DNA of 64,000 bases from Rhizoctonia solani (lineage: Eukaryota > Basidiomycota > Agaricomycetes > Cantharellales > Ceratobasidiaceae). Location: positions 1,054,001 through 1,118,000 of the forward strand of contig NC_057373.1 of NCBI RefSeq assembly GCF_016906535.1, written 5' to 3'. Shown one piece after another: positions 34,736-45,118 of this stretch (position 1 is the first letter of the stretch; the number at the start of each line of letters is the position of its first letter). Position numbers and translations under genes: made by a program. The notes under the pieces were generated by a model, which saw only the letters and a program-made list of their open reading frames with translations, was not told the origin of the DNA and ran no database searches.

Positions 34736-35659
34736 ATGTCGAGCGAAACGAACACAGAGGCCAATAGCTATGACACAAACCAGATTGAACTAGACCTCGG
34801 GAACATACATATCCGGGATCAGGCAACTCGAGATATCCTACGCCGACAAATGGAAAAAGGTGGCATCACGCACTCTGATATCGTAACGTTCCAAAGCTTT
34901 AGAAATAGATGGGACTACTCGGTGGGCACTTATTATTGTACTTCCTAATGACCCTTACTAAATATTGTGTCCTTTGCTCAGAGAGTTGGTCTAATTGGTG
35001 GTGCCTTGGTGACTTCGATTTGGGGGCGATTCATTAGACGTCCGCCGCTCACTGCGGGCAGGTTATTCGGTTTATCCTCATTTGCCGCATTTACGGGCGC
35101 GAGCCTTGGAACGGGGCTCCAAGTACGTGCCTTGATACAGACCGTCAACTCCCTCGAAGATCCCAATAGGTTTAAGAAAGCAGTCGCCGAAATGAGCCAG
35201 GAGTTGCTTGCCAGACGTCAGGCCGCATTAAAGCAGACTCAAGGAACACGCCTTGGGGCGAATTCACCTCAGGATGGGGAACATACGAAGCTTGCGGATG
35301 GGTGGGATACTGTAAACCCCCAACGATTGGGAGCCCAACCGATACCGGCGACCACAGGTGTGTTTTGACAGACCTTTTGTTGAACTCGACGTAACCTCAT
35401 TGCTCTAGAATCGACAACTGGACATGACCGCTGGTCACAGCTGAGAGCACAGAAGACTCCGGCGCAGCCTGCCACTTGGGAGAACATTCGTCAATCACAA
35501 GAGCGCAGTAAATCAGATGAACAAAATGACCATGGGATTCCGGAAAGTGATGTGGAGAAAGACAGGCGCAAGGCCCAGGCAGAATTCGATGCGCTGTTAG
35601 AACGTGAACGTAGCTTTGGGCAAGACAATGCCCGCGAACTTAAATCTCGTTGGTCGTAA
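34736..35659 (+). CDS. Membrane protein of 270 residues, function unknown
   Basis: Three exons (34736..34921, 34982..35357, 35409..35659) in frame. It starts MSSETNTEANSYD, with a soluble helical part (ATRDILRRQMEKGG), then two hydrophobic segments, RVGLIGGALVTSIWGRFI and LFGLSSFAAFTGASLGTGLQ, separated by a short basic loop RRPPLTAGR. The C-terminal third is charged and predicted disordered (KDRRKAQAEFDALLERERSF, ending KSRWS). A hairpin of two small-residue-rich helices suggests a mitochondrial or ER membrane protein, but I do not recognise the family. It is divergent from the RhoGEF gene. Confidence 0.6.
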
Positions 35660-35796
35660 AATCAGGACGTTTGCTAGGTTTCATTATATTGTGTACCATA
35701 CAGCTAGTGTAGCAATAAACTACCAATCTCAGCGATCCATACTATCAAGAAATTTGAATTTGAGAGCTTTCTAGAACATGGTAAAATGCACCCACT

Positions 35797-36757
35797 TTAC
35801 GAGATCTTGGCATTGGAAAAGTCCATTTCTGGATGCGCGGCCTTGAACCTATTCAAAGCCTGTCCGCGACATCTATCAGTTTATGATAGCAAAGCAAAAC
35901 AAAGACGCAGACCTCCATCTTCTTTTGTTCGTCCGATGTTGGTTTGCCCATTTGCTATGGCACATGCGTTAGTATGAGTACGCATTTACCCTGTTCTAAG
36001 TGTCGACCTACCTTCTGTTGGTTATCGTACTTGGCGCATATATCACATTAAACCATCTTGCAACAGCTCTCGCCAAAGTGTGTACTTACCATCATCTTTT
36101 CGACCATACCGCTGTGGACAGATAAAAATCGTGAGCGTGGGCTCGATACGAATACGCCGCGACTTACCGAGTTTCGCCATCCAGGTCACTCAATTTGCTA
36201 TTGTTGGGAGTAATCTTGCGTGTGTCGATCTTGGGATGGTGGGTGAGGACGTTCTCCCACCATTGCCATTTGTTGACTTTCTCAAGGTGGATACAAAGAA
36301 ATTCCGCATCCTCTATAATCAAGGCTCGTTACATACCGTTAAACACCCCACATAAAGACACATACCAACAGTCCAAGTACTCTCTTCAAGTTTGATCTCT
36401 TGACATAGCTCACCCTCGAGAATAGGCTCTTTGCCCTTCAGCCCAGCAGCGAGTTTCTTTTTCTGAATTTTGACGGCAAGATCCCTAGCACGAGTGCCTT
36501 TGGGGAGTGGTACGGTGATATCTAAATCTCTAGCTCTTGTTTCCACTGGTAGGGAAGAGCTGAAAAATAGTATTAGATCAATGGAACTGAATTGTAATGG
36601 AGACCAAGCGCTTACTGGCTTGCTCTGCTGCCTCCCTAGCCTTGAGTTTTGCATCCTCAACCTCTCGCTCCGCAGGAGTCATCTCATCGTAGGTTTTCTC
36701 TTTGGTTTCAGACTTGGTCTCTGGAACGTCCTCGGTAACTTCCTCGATTGTAGGCAT
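35797..36757 (-). CDS. nudC: Nuclear movement protein NudC (CS domain)
   Basis: Co-chaperone of the dynein/LIS1 nuclear migration pathway, cytosolic. It starts [17 protein letters not shown], with a charged helical stretch ([18 protein letters not shown]), then the CS/p23 fold: [89 protein letters not shown]. The C-terminal NudC signature is [18 protein letters not shown], then [20 protein letters not shown]. All blocks are present in the usual order. It shares a 272-bp divergent promoter with the SUMO ligase gene. Confidence 0.95.
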
Positions 36758-37029
36758 GGTGGTTGGAGTCTTGGGTAATGGGTTTAGAGTCAGCTAGCGC
36801 TCGAGTGGCTAGTGATGTTTAACCGATCATGTGTTTACTGTTTGGCGCATCTTAGTCAGCTGAACCATGGCTGAGGATCACTCTCGCCTTGGACAGTGTG
36901 ACAATCTTGCCTCCCGTATCCTGACCTGGCACTACCGCTGTGCTTGGTTCTCGACCTGTGGCATAGCAATCATAGCACTCATTGCTCTTGCGCATAGCCG
37001 GATATTATTTTACAGCTGGTAGTTACGAA

Positions 37030-39651
37030 TGGCAGCTACAGGCCCGGAATGGAGTGACTTCCAGGTGGAGTTTTCTTCTCTACCGTCGATGGGAATAAGC
37101 TAACATGGCCCATTCATAAGGAACTCCGTGAATCGGTACGACATCTCACAGTCGAGCGGCTAAAGACAATATTCTCGCACCTGGACGAGGAGTTGGGGCG
37201 CAAGTTGAGCAAACAGGGAAACAAGGGCGCGTTGATCGATAGACTCCAGAAATTTCTAGATGAAATACGCAACCAACGCTTGGAAGAATCGTACTCGGTT
37301 ACGAAGAACATCATACGTTCTGTGCGGAACTATGGACAGTGAGTTATCCGTTGAGAATGGATCAACGTCCGATTTTGACTGCGCTTTAGTTATCAACCCA
37401 CCAATGGATATCGACCGGCTGCACCTACTGGAACATATCCCTCAAGTCATACGACATATCACCCGTACCCCGGTCTCTCTTCCAGCAATCTTCCAGCACG
37501 TCCAACTTACAACCCCTATTCGAGCCACGGCGCCAGTACTAGCGCGCCTGCCACTAATGGGACCAATGGGGCCACCAATGGAACTCAAGCCAATTCACGT
37601 CGTAAGCAAAATGCTCAATATGTTGTATTCTGTAAATGAACATTTGATCAGAGATTCGGTTCAAGCCCTCTCCGTTCTATAGAATAGACCAGCCCCTCAA
37701 CCCCCTGGTCCTCTGTCAGGGTGAGTTCAGACTTCAGGGTATATCGTACGAGACTAAATGTTGTTCTGGAACTAGAAAACAAGGACGGATCCGAGAGGCG
37801 TTCTCAGCACTTTACTTTTACTCTCACCCAAGATCAGTCGGAGAAGTTGCAAACGTGAGTGGTAATGCCTACTCAACCATGCCAATACTTATGTAACCTA
37901 TAGGAACAAATACCAAGTGCGCTTATACTGTACTTCTTCGACCCATTATGCTCCCAACTCCTTTACCAACTCACCCGTCCCCATTGAATTCCCTCCCACA
38001 TGCGAAATCCGAGTTAATAACAAAAACATCAATGCGAGTGTTAGGGGGCTAAAGAAAAAGCCTGGTACAGCCCCCCCTCCCAATTTAACGCCATTCATGT
38101 CCACGACGAAGGGCACGTTGTCCAAAGTGGAGCTTATCTACGTGAACAACGTGACGCCGTTTACTCCAAAGGTATGCATCTCACTGGATTTGAGCGATTG
38201 CATTCTCATGCGTATGGTAGAAATTTTATATGTTGGCACAATTGGTCGAGACAACTACAGTCCAAGAGATCGTTGCTAAACTAAAGGCGGGAAAACAACG
38301 TTCAAAGAATGACGTTTTGGAATCAAGTGAGTAAACAGCGCTCTGAACTCGATTGCCCCTGAAACGTTGTCCAGTGAGAAAGGCAGCACAAATTGACGCG
38401 GATATTGAAGCTGGCCCTCAAAAGATGTCTCTAAAATGTCCAGTAAGTCGTCAAATTCGTTTAGTATCATTGTCTGATGTATGTACAGGCTAGTTATATC
38501 CGTATCAACACACCATGCAGGTCTTCGACATGCGTGCATCCGCAGTGTTTTGACGCCGAGAACTGGTTCTCAATGATGGAACAGACAACTACCTGGGCGT
38601 GTCCTGTATGCGACAGAACTCTGAATACAGAGGAACTTATCATCGATATGCAAGTTACATTAAAGTAGATATACTGTCTAGTTTCCATACTTATACGTTA
38701 TTTAGGTATTTCGATGATATCCTCAAGTGTACTCCGGACATAGTCGAGGATGTCATTGTTGAAGCTAACGGAGAATGGCATACCGAGGACGATAAATTTG
38801 GCTCGCCGGCATGGGTGTCAACGGTTGCCTCAAGACCGCGTCCCGTTGAAAAGGAGAAGAAGGTTAAGGCTGAACCAGACACTAGGGCATTCATGGATTC
38901 TAGTGCCGAGGTAGTTAAACCCAAGACTGAGGAGTACCTGGTTGTAGACTCGGACGATGACGACGACGATATGCCACTTCCGAAGGCTCCGTCCAGAAGT
39001 ATCCCCCCGCCGAGGGCCACTTCATCCCGACCGCAACCCCAAGTCCAGGCTGCAGTAATTGATTTGACACTAAGCTCTGACGACGAGGGCGATGACCTTC
39101 CACCCCCTCCAGCTTCCACTGCCTCCTCCCCCGCTCAGTCAGCGCCGCCCGCTCAAATATCAGAAAATACAGGCGGGTCTTTCAAACGCAAAGAAAGATC
39201 TCCAGCATCCCAGCCTCAAGATGTATCTTGGAAGCGCCATCGAGTCGAACACCCTGCAAATGGATTTACAGGCGCTTCAAACGATGAGCGCCGATCTCAG
39301 GCGCAAGAGGCACCCAATGTCAACCGTCCAGCTCCTACTTCTAATCAAAATGGGTATGCGCCATATTCTCATAGCTCACCCCCAGCGCCCGTAAGGACGT
39401 CCGAGTACAGTCCACCCTACGGGTACAACCAGCAGCTCCGACCCATCCCTCACCCATACGGACATAGTTACAATGGCGGCTACGTGAATGGAAATAATAG
39501 GTACACTGGCTATGCCCAGTCTGCCCCGTATTCCGGCGAACCATCACATCTACCGTTCACAGCCAATGGTCGTCCCCCCACACTCCCACGTCCTACCGGC
39601 CCGGGTGCCCAAAACAGCAATAATAACCGGGGTAATGACATGTGGTTTTAA
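37030..39651 (+). CDS. SIZ1: SIZ/PIAS-type E3 SUMO ligase
   Basis: Nuclear E3 that transfers SUMO from Ubc9 to substrates. The first exon is MAATGPEWSDFQ; then a SAP motif (LRESVRHLTVERLKTIFSHL, GNKGALIDRLQKFL) for DNA binding, a Tyr/Ser/Pro linker, the PINIT domain (IRFKPSPFYRIDQPLNPLVL, YQVRLYCTSSTHYAP, FPPTCEIRVNN), and the SP-RING (RINTPCRSSTCVHPQCFDAE, TTWACPVCDR). Two SUMO-interacting motifs follow: YLVVDSDDDDDD and VIDLTLSSDDE. The C-terminus is Pro/Tyr/Asn-rich and disordered, ending NDMWF. Junctions checked are in frame. Confidence 0.92.
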
Positions 39652-40158
39652 TATTTTCTGCCTTTATATGTTTCTTTCGGGGTGCTTGTGTCTAATTAGT
39701 TTTTTTTATACTCGTATCGTTTTACATCCTCGTATATCGTAAATCTATTTATGCATCGTTTTTCCCAATCTATCTATCTGAGATGTCGTGCATATGCCCT
39801 AGCTCCGCAAAAACCCTCCGAGCCGGATGTAGCCTGCTTATGTAATTTATGCTTGCGCGGTGACCCCCGCAAATTTACGACGTAGTGAGTTCAGCAGACT
39901 GTGAGAAAATATGATTGAATGAGGGAATACTCACGAATGTCATCAACTGATGCGTCGTTACATAAATCTAACCGGGTTGAATTCTTTTCGTGTATTGTAT
40001 GCATTTACCGAGCCGATTACATAATCCTTGCGGGGAGGCTCGGAGGTAAATTTTCGCACATTCCGATTGGGCGTGTAGGTGGTCTTAAGCACGGATTCCC
40101 AGCTCTGTCTTGTTCTTCACCATCATCTTCACCCCCACTCTAACGATCTACTAAAAAA
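39652..40158. other. Intergenic: SUMO ligase 3' region and ADP/ATP carrier promoter
   Basis: About 500 bases. The 60 bases before the carrier ATG are pyrimidine-rich (cttgttcttcaccatcatct), a common feature of strongly expressed fungal promoters. No TATA box seen. Confidence 0.4.
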
Positions 40159-41436
40159 ATGGCCGAAGTTGCTAAGCGGGCCAAGTCCCCCAAGGATTTT
40201 GCCAGTGAGTTGACCGATTACCGCGCTCTACGCGTCCAGGAACTGACTCGCGTGCAGTCGACTTCATGATGGGTGGTGTTTCTGCTGTATGTATTTCGCG
40301 TTTTAGCGTGTTTCATAGAACGGGAACCTGAACAGCAATCTATAGGCGGTCGCCAAGACCTCTGCTGCCCCCATCGAGCGTATCAAGGTATGCGCGAGCG
40401 CGAGTGATCTACATTGTCAAATTTCTCACGCATAATTTGTGTATAGCTCCTCATCCAAAACCAAGATGAGATGATCAAGCAGGGTCGTCTTGCCACCCCC
40501 TACAAGGGTGTCCTTGACTGCTTCCGTCGTACCTACGCAGACGAAGGCTTGGTTTCGCTCTGGCGTGGTAACACTGCCAACGTTATCCGTTACTTCCCCA
40601 CCCAGGCCTTGAACTTTGCCTTCAGTACGTAAACTCGTATTTTAGTTGTTTTAGGGCATATATGCTGATTATTTTTTACTACAGAGGACTACTTCAAGAG
40701 CCTTTTCGGTTTCAAGAAGCAGGATGGCTACTGGAAGTGGTTCGGTGGAAACGTCGCCTCTGGTGGTGCTGCTGGTGCCTCCTCTCTCCTCTTCGTTTAC
40801 TCCCTCGACTACGCTCGTACCCGTCTCGCCAATGACGCCAAGTCGGCCAAGAAGGGCGGAGGAGAGCGCCAGTTCAATGGCTCGTCGATGTCTATCGCAA
40901 GACCCTTGCTTCTGACGGTATTGCCGGTCTCTACCGTGGCTTCGTGCCTTCCGTCGTCGGTATCATCGTGTACCGTGGTCTCTACTTCGGTGTCTACGAC
41001 TCCCTCAGTAAGTTTTAAATTTATGCCCAACGAACACTTTCTAACCTATTCTACAGAGCCCGTCGTCCTTGTCGGTGCTCTCCAGGGCTCTTTCTTCGCC
41101 TCTTTCTTGTTGGGCTGGGGTGTTACCATTGGTGCTGGTCTCGCTTCGTACCCTCTCGATACCATCCGGTAAGTTCCCACGATCTTGTTTATAGATAAAC
41201 GTACTTAGTTACATAATTGTAGTCGTCGCATGATGATGACCTCCGGCTCTGCTGTTCACTACAAGTCGATGTTCGACGCTGGTTCTCAGATCATCGCCAA
41301 GGAGGGTACCAAGTCCCTCTTCAAGGGTGCTGGTGCCAACATTCTCCGTGGTGTTGCTGGTGCTGGTGTGCTCTCCTTGTACGACAAGCTCCAGCAAGTC
41401 ATGTTCGGCAAGGTCTACTCTGGTGGATCTGGCTAA
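40159..41436 (+). CDS. AAC1: Mitochondrial ADP/ATP carrier
   Basis: Inner-membrane antiporter exchanging cytosolic ADP for matrix ATP. It starts [20 protein letters not shown] and has three carrier repeats: [36 protein letters not shown], and [17 protein letters not shown], which holds the RRRMMM signature unique to ADP/ATP carriers. Also [20 protein letters not shown] and [19 protein letters not shown]. Several introns. At 40879..40882 the frame breaks inside an invariant block: QFNG should continue [20 protein letters not shown], which lies one frame over; one extra C restores it. In an essential single-function gene this is most likely a consensus error. Confidence 0.93.
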
Positions 41437-41644
41437 ATGCTTTGACCGACCATTGTGGGGTTGGCGAGGCGTTTATTCCTTTTTCCATAGAGCACCTATC
41501 TTTCCACTTATTACTATCGTTCGGATGTGGGGTTGTTTTCTCCTGTGGAATGAGATATGGTTTTTTATCGTTGAATTTTTGAGTGATTTGTCAGTTTTGG
41601 TCTGAGTCTTCTGCCCTTGGCCCACATTCCGACTATCGCAAACG

Positions 41645-42870
41645 ATGCCAGCACAATTAGCTCCTAATTTTACCTTCGCATACAATGTGGACAGGGGCAT
41701 TCTCGCGGATGTCTATTTGCCCTCTACCCCACACGTATTAGGGGTTCCTATGTGAGCAATCAGCTAGCCTTGAGTTGCAGGGTATTGATTTACGTCGTTT
41801 CAGTGTCGTGTACTGGCATGGCGGAGGAAAGTCAGTTCAACACCATGGCCAATAGTCTAGACTGATATTTGTATTGCAGGACTGAGCTGTGCAGATCGAT
41901 CCTCGTACCTTCCCTTATGGTTAATTAGTAAGGCCTCGTGCTTATAGTCATTTTTTCACGCTTATCTGTAATAAATAAGCAAAACTACGGATCGCTGGAT
42001 GCGCCTTTGTTACCGGCGACTACAGATTGCTCCCTCCTAGCACCGGGCATGAGATTCTGCAGGATGTAATTGACCTTGTAGCATGGGTCGCTTCCTCAGA
42101 CGGCTTGAACGCTTCACTTCGTCAGCTAGATGATAAGTACATCATCGATCCAAAGCGCATAGTTGTATCCGGGACTTCGGCAGGAGGCTATCTGGCATAT
42201 CTCGCCGCCATTCATGCGCGACTGGAGCACCCCTTGTGCGGTTTACTCTCGATGTATGGGATGGGAGGTGATTTCTTGGTATATCAATTATTTGGTGACA
42301 TTTATAGTAGATTTACCCTCCGATTTTTAGACGTCACACTATCTCCAACGCAAGACCGAACCTTTCTTTCGTGGAAGGCCGCTGCTTGACCCTGCTCAAT
42401 TTGACGCTTTACTCAGTATTGCGCATCCGCCTCCAGTAACCAACGGAAGCGTGCTGGAATACGGACGAAACGGCATCCCAAGTTCACCACGTATGTTTAT
42501 TACCAGAGTGTTGCTCCAAGAGGGAACATTTCTCGATTATCTGACTGGAGAGCATGGACTTTCGGAACGCCTTCGAGTACTTGACCGACCGATAATCAAC
42601 GATGTGCCCCAACAACACCAGGGTTTATTTCCGGAGGCTGGCCTGAACTCAAGTTTCCCCCCAACCTGTCTCGCTCATGGGACAGAGGATTCAGCGGTTC
42701 TGATCGGCGAAAGCAGAGCAATGAGGGATCGTCTTCATAACCTCAACGTATCATGCAAACTGTTTGAAGTCAAAGGGGCAGAACATTCATTCGATTACCA
42801 AGATGGACACGAAGAGCTGCTCGAACAGGTGTTCCAGGTGTTATCGAGATGGTTGGAGCAAAGAAATTAA
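41645..42870 (+). CDS. Alpha/beta hydrolase (fold-3 / HSL-like)
   Basis: Probable esterase or lipase of the hormone-sensitive-lipase group. It starts MPAQLAPNFTFAYNVDRGIL. The oxyanion-hole motif is VVYWHGGG. The nucleophile elbow is VSGTSAGGYLAYLAAIHA with Ser in GTSAG. The acid and base are probably in CLAHGTEDSAVL (Asp) and VKGAEHSFDY (His). The protein ends LSRWLEQRN. The junction after HGGG (about 41835..41880) does not keep frame with any canonical splice pair I can find. No signal peptide, so cytosolic. Substrate unknown. Confidence 0.75.
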
Positions 42871-42973
42871 ACGGTTTTGGCGGAGGGCAATGTGCTTACT
42901 GCGTGCATATAATTCCCAGAGAAATGAAACAACTGCACTCTCAATTAAAGTTTTGCAACTGAACTTGACAAAA

Positions 42974-43612
42974 TTACTCTGTCACAGCGTCTAGAGGGGG
43001 AGGCTTCTTGAAGAATCGACTGCGCCTTTCTGCCCTGGTATCTATTCCTGCCGTATCCTGAACGCCTCCGGTCAAGGACCGGCCAGCGGCATCGAACGAT
43101 GCGACCAGTGTTCCGATGACTGCACAAGACGCAAAGGCCATCGGGATGGAACGAGCTGAGAGTTATCGGTTCGTAAATTAATTATATTTATCTGGTTAGT
43201 AAAATGCATACCTCGGAGACCGGCCAACATCCCGGCAGCACATCCACCAGCAGCCCCATTCAGCGAGTCGTCAGTCTGGCGTTGATTAGCTACCGCAGCT
43301 TCTGTGAACGCAAATGTCGCTCCCATCGCAGCTATATACCATGGAACATGGTTAACCCCTGCCAACTCATCCCCCATATGTATGCTCACTAAAGAATCCA
43401 ATTGTTCCTCCGGTACGTGTAAGGATACCAGCAGCGCCTCGATTGTGTTGGTCGAGCGCATTTTGAACAGCACTAACAAGCGTCCCGACACCGGCTGATT
43501 GCAACCCCACAAACGCCGCATTTTGAACAGATGATTTAGGCTCGTAGGCGGATGGCTCGATACTCTGCCTAGTCTGCTTTTTTTCAGGCTCGAATGACAT
43601 AGTCGACGCCAT
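42974..43612 (-). CDS. NADH:ubiquinone oxidoreductase subunit, NDUFA11/B14.7 type
   Basis: Accessory membrane-arm subunit of respiratory complex I, of the Tim17-like fold, in the inner mitochondrial membrane. It starts MASTMSFEPEKKQTRQ (an in-frame upstream ATG exists at 43675). Helices: FVGLQSAGVGTLVSAVQNAL, AAMGATFAFTEAAVANQR, NGAAGGCAAGMLAGLR and MAFASCAVIGTLVASF, with glycine-rich spacing typical of the family. It ends KKPPPLDAVTE. Three junctions are in frame. A generic Tim17/22 family protein is the alternative. Confidence 0.8.
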
Positions 43613-43886
43613 GTCGGAAACGAACGGTAAGTTAGATAGTGATGGGGTGGGATTGGGAAACGAGAGGCAAGTCACATGATCTCAGCGTTAAATGACCAAG
43701 ACCTTCAGGGCCATTGGTTAAGAATCAATACCACCATCCATTGTTTTCTTACTTGTATGCACTACAAATTATGCACTCTAACGGAAAAAAGGAAGGTTGT
43801 ATTAACTAAATATACCAAGCACCACCTGGGTTGTATACATCAAACAAACAGAAATCAACCAAAACCTTTGCTATCTACGTCGTCAT

Positions 43887-44562
43887 TCATGCGTGACGCT
43901 TGGAGCTGCGTGTGCGCCTCATGCGAGGAAGCTCCTTGAGAGCAACCTTGCGGCGATAAGGTTGAAGTACACCATCACTAAAAAAAAAGGCATGAGTACC
44001 AGAGGTTAATAGTGAAATTGTCATAAAACTCACGGAGCTTGCACGGGGGCACTATCGCCGACCTCAACAATAGCTGGATCCTGACGCGGGTAGTTTTGCA
44101 ATTGACCACTGGGTGCCTTCATGGGTTGGCTATCGCTAACTGTAACGATATCTCCTACTTGACGAGGGTAAACTGCCAATACACCATCACTATAATTAAT
44201 GATCAGCACACGCATCGGTACAGAGAATGAATATACTCACGGGGCTTTCATGGGTTCGCTATCTCCAACAGAAACAATGTCCCCCTGTCTGCGGTAGACT
44301 TCCAAGACACCTGCGGGTGCCTTCATAGGAGTACTATCACCGATCGCAACGACGTCGTCTTGACGTTTCTCGTATACTGAAATCATCTTGACATCGCGGA
44401 GTTTCAGTTCAGAAGCCTAGATAAACGTCAGAAACGAACTCCAACTCGTCGGAACGGACATACAGTGTTTGCGACAGGCATGGGCACAGGAATAACTGCA
44501 GCCTGGACCAAAGTTCCAATAAGGAGAGATACGAACACGGCAACGCGCCTGGTGAACATCAT
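43887..44562 (-). CDS. Secreted tandem-repeat precursor, candidate Kex2-processed repeat peptides
   Basis: Four exons (44562..44464, 44416..44241, 44189..44034, 43977..43887) give 173 residues, all in frame. A signal peptide starts MMFTRRVAVFVSLLIGTLVQ. After a pro-segment ending SVYEKR come four repeats of 25-26 residues, each beginning with Gln and bounded by KR, RR or PR. Shared core: (I/V)V.V(G/S)DS.P(M/V)(K/Q)AP.G.L..Y. Repeat starts are QDDVVAIGDSTPM, QGDIVSVGDSEPM, QVGDIVTVSDSQPM and QDPAIVEVGDSAPV. A basic tail follows (MRRTRSSKRHA). KR/RR sites suit the Golgi protease Kex2, and N-terminal Gln would favour pyroglutamate. There are no cysteines in the repeats, so it is not a hydrophobin. 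The fate and role of the peptides are inference. Confidence 0.8.
43950..44362 (-). repeat. Four in-frame tandem peptide repeats
   Basis: Coding tandem repeat of about 75-78 bases per unit, interrupted by two introns that sit at the same codon of the repeat (AP|DG, phase 2) in units 2 and 4. Confidence 0.85.
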
Positions 44563-45118
44563 TGGTGGCGTATTTAAAGATTGAAAAGTTGTTAGTTAAA
44601 GTGTGGCTGTTTGTAAGGGCCGTCCTGCGTGCCAGAGATTGGGCTTGGTATGAATCTATAGCGTATTCTATCAGTACAAGCTGGGGGTTTTAAGTCATAC
44701 TGGTTGCCACGCACTGGAGTATGAGAAAAGTCCCGCCGGTGGACTGAAAAGAACGAAAGAAAGGTGACGAAGGAAAGACACCAAGTGGTGGTTGAAATAA
44801 ACTGTGGGCAGACAGGAAGGTATTGATATACCTCTCATCACCAAGCCAACACGTGCCTTCCAGACCCCCGTTTCCATTGGTCTCTGACGGTTGGAATCAG
44901 GCCATACTGAATGGTAACCCTGTGTCTGACAGTCGTGGCATGCATGACCATTCACAGCGTCTTTTAATTGTATTCGTATCGTTGCGTTAACAGCGAAAAA
45001 TGCGTTTGTACAACTGCTGACTGGAGAAACTCTACCTGAAAATAACTCAGGGTTGTCGATCAGTGGCTGTGCACAATTTTTTGGAAAACTGTAGTGTTAC
45101 ACCATCGCCGATACACAC
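44563..45118. other. Divergent intergenic region, repeat-precursor gene and ESF1
   Basis: About 550 bases serving as promoter for both genes. One CACGTG core (about 44852). No TATA box at a convincing distance and no coding signal. Confidence 0.35.

Noticed and set aside
43887..44562. Repeat precursor as a hydrophobin or a mating pheromone
   Set aside because: No eight-cysteine pattern, and no C-terminal CaaX box; basidiomycete pheromones are farnesylated.
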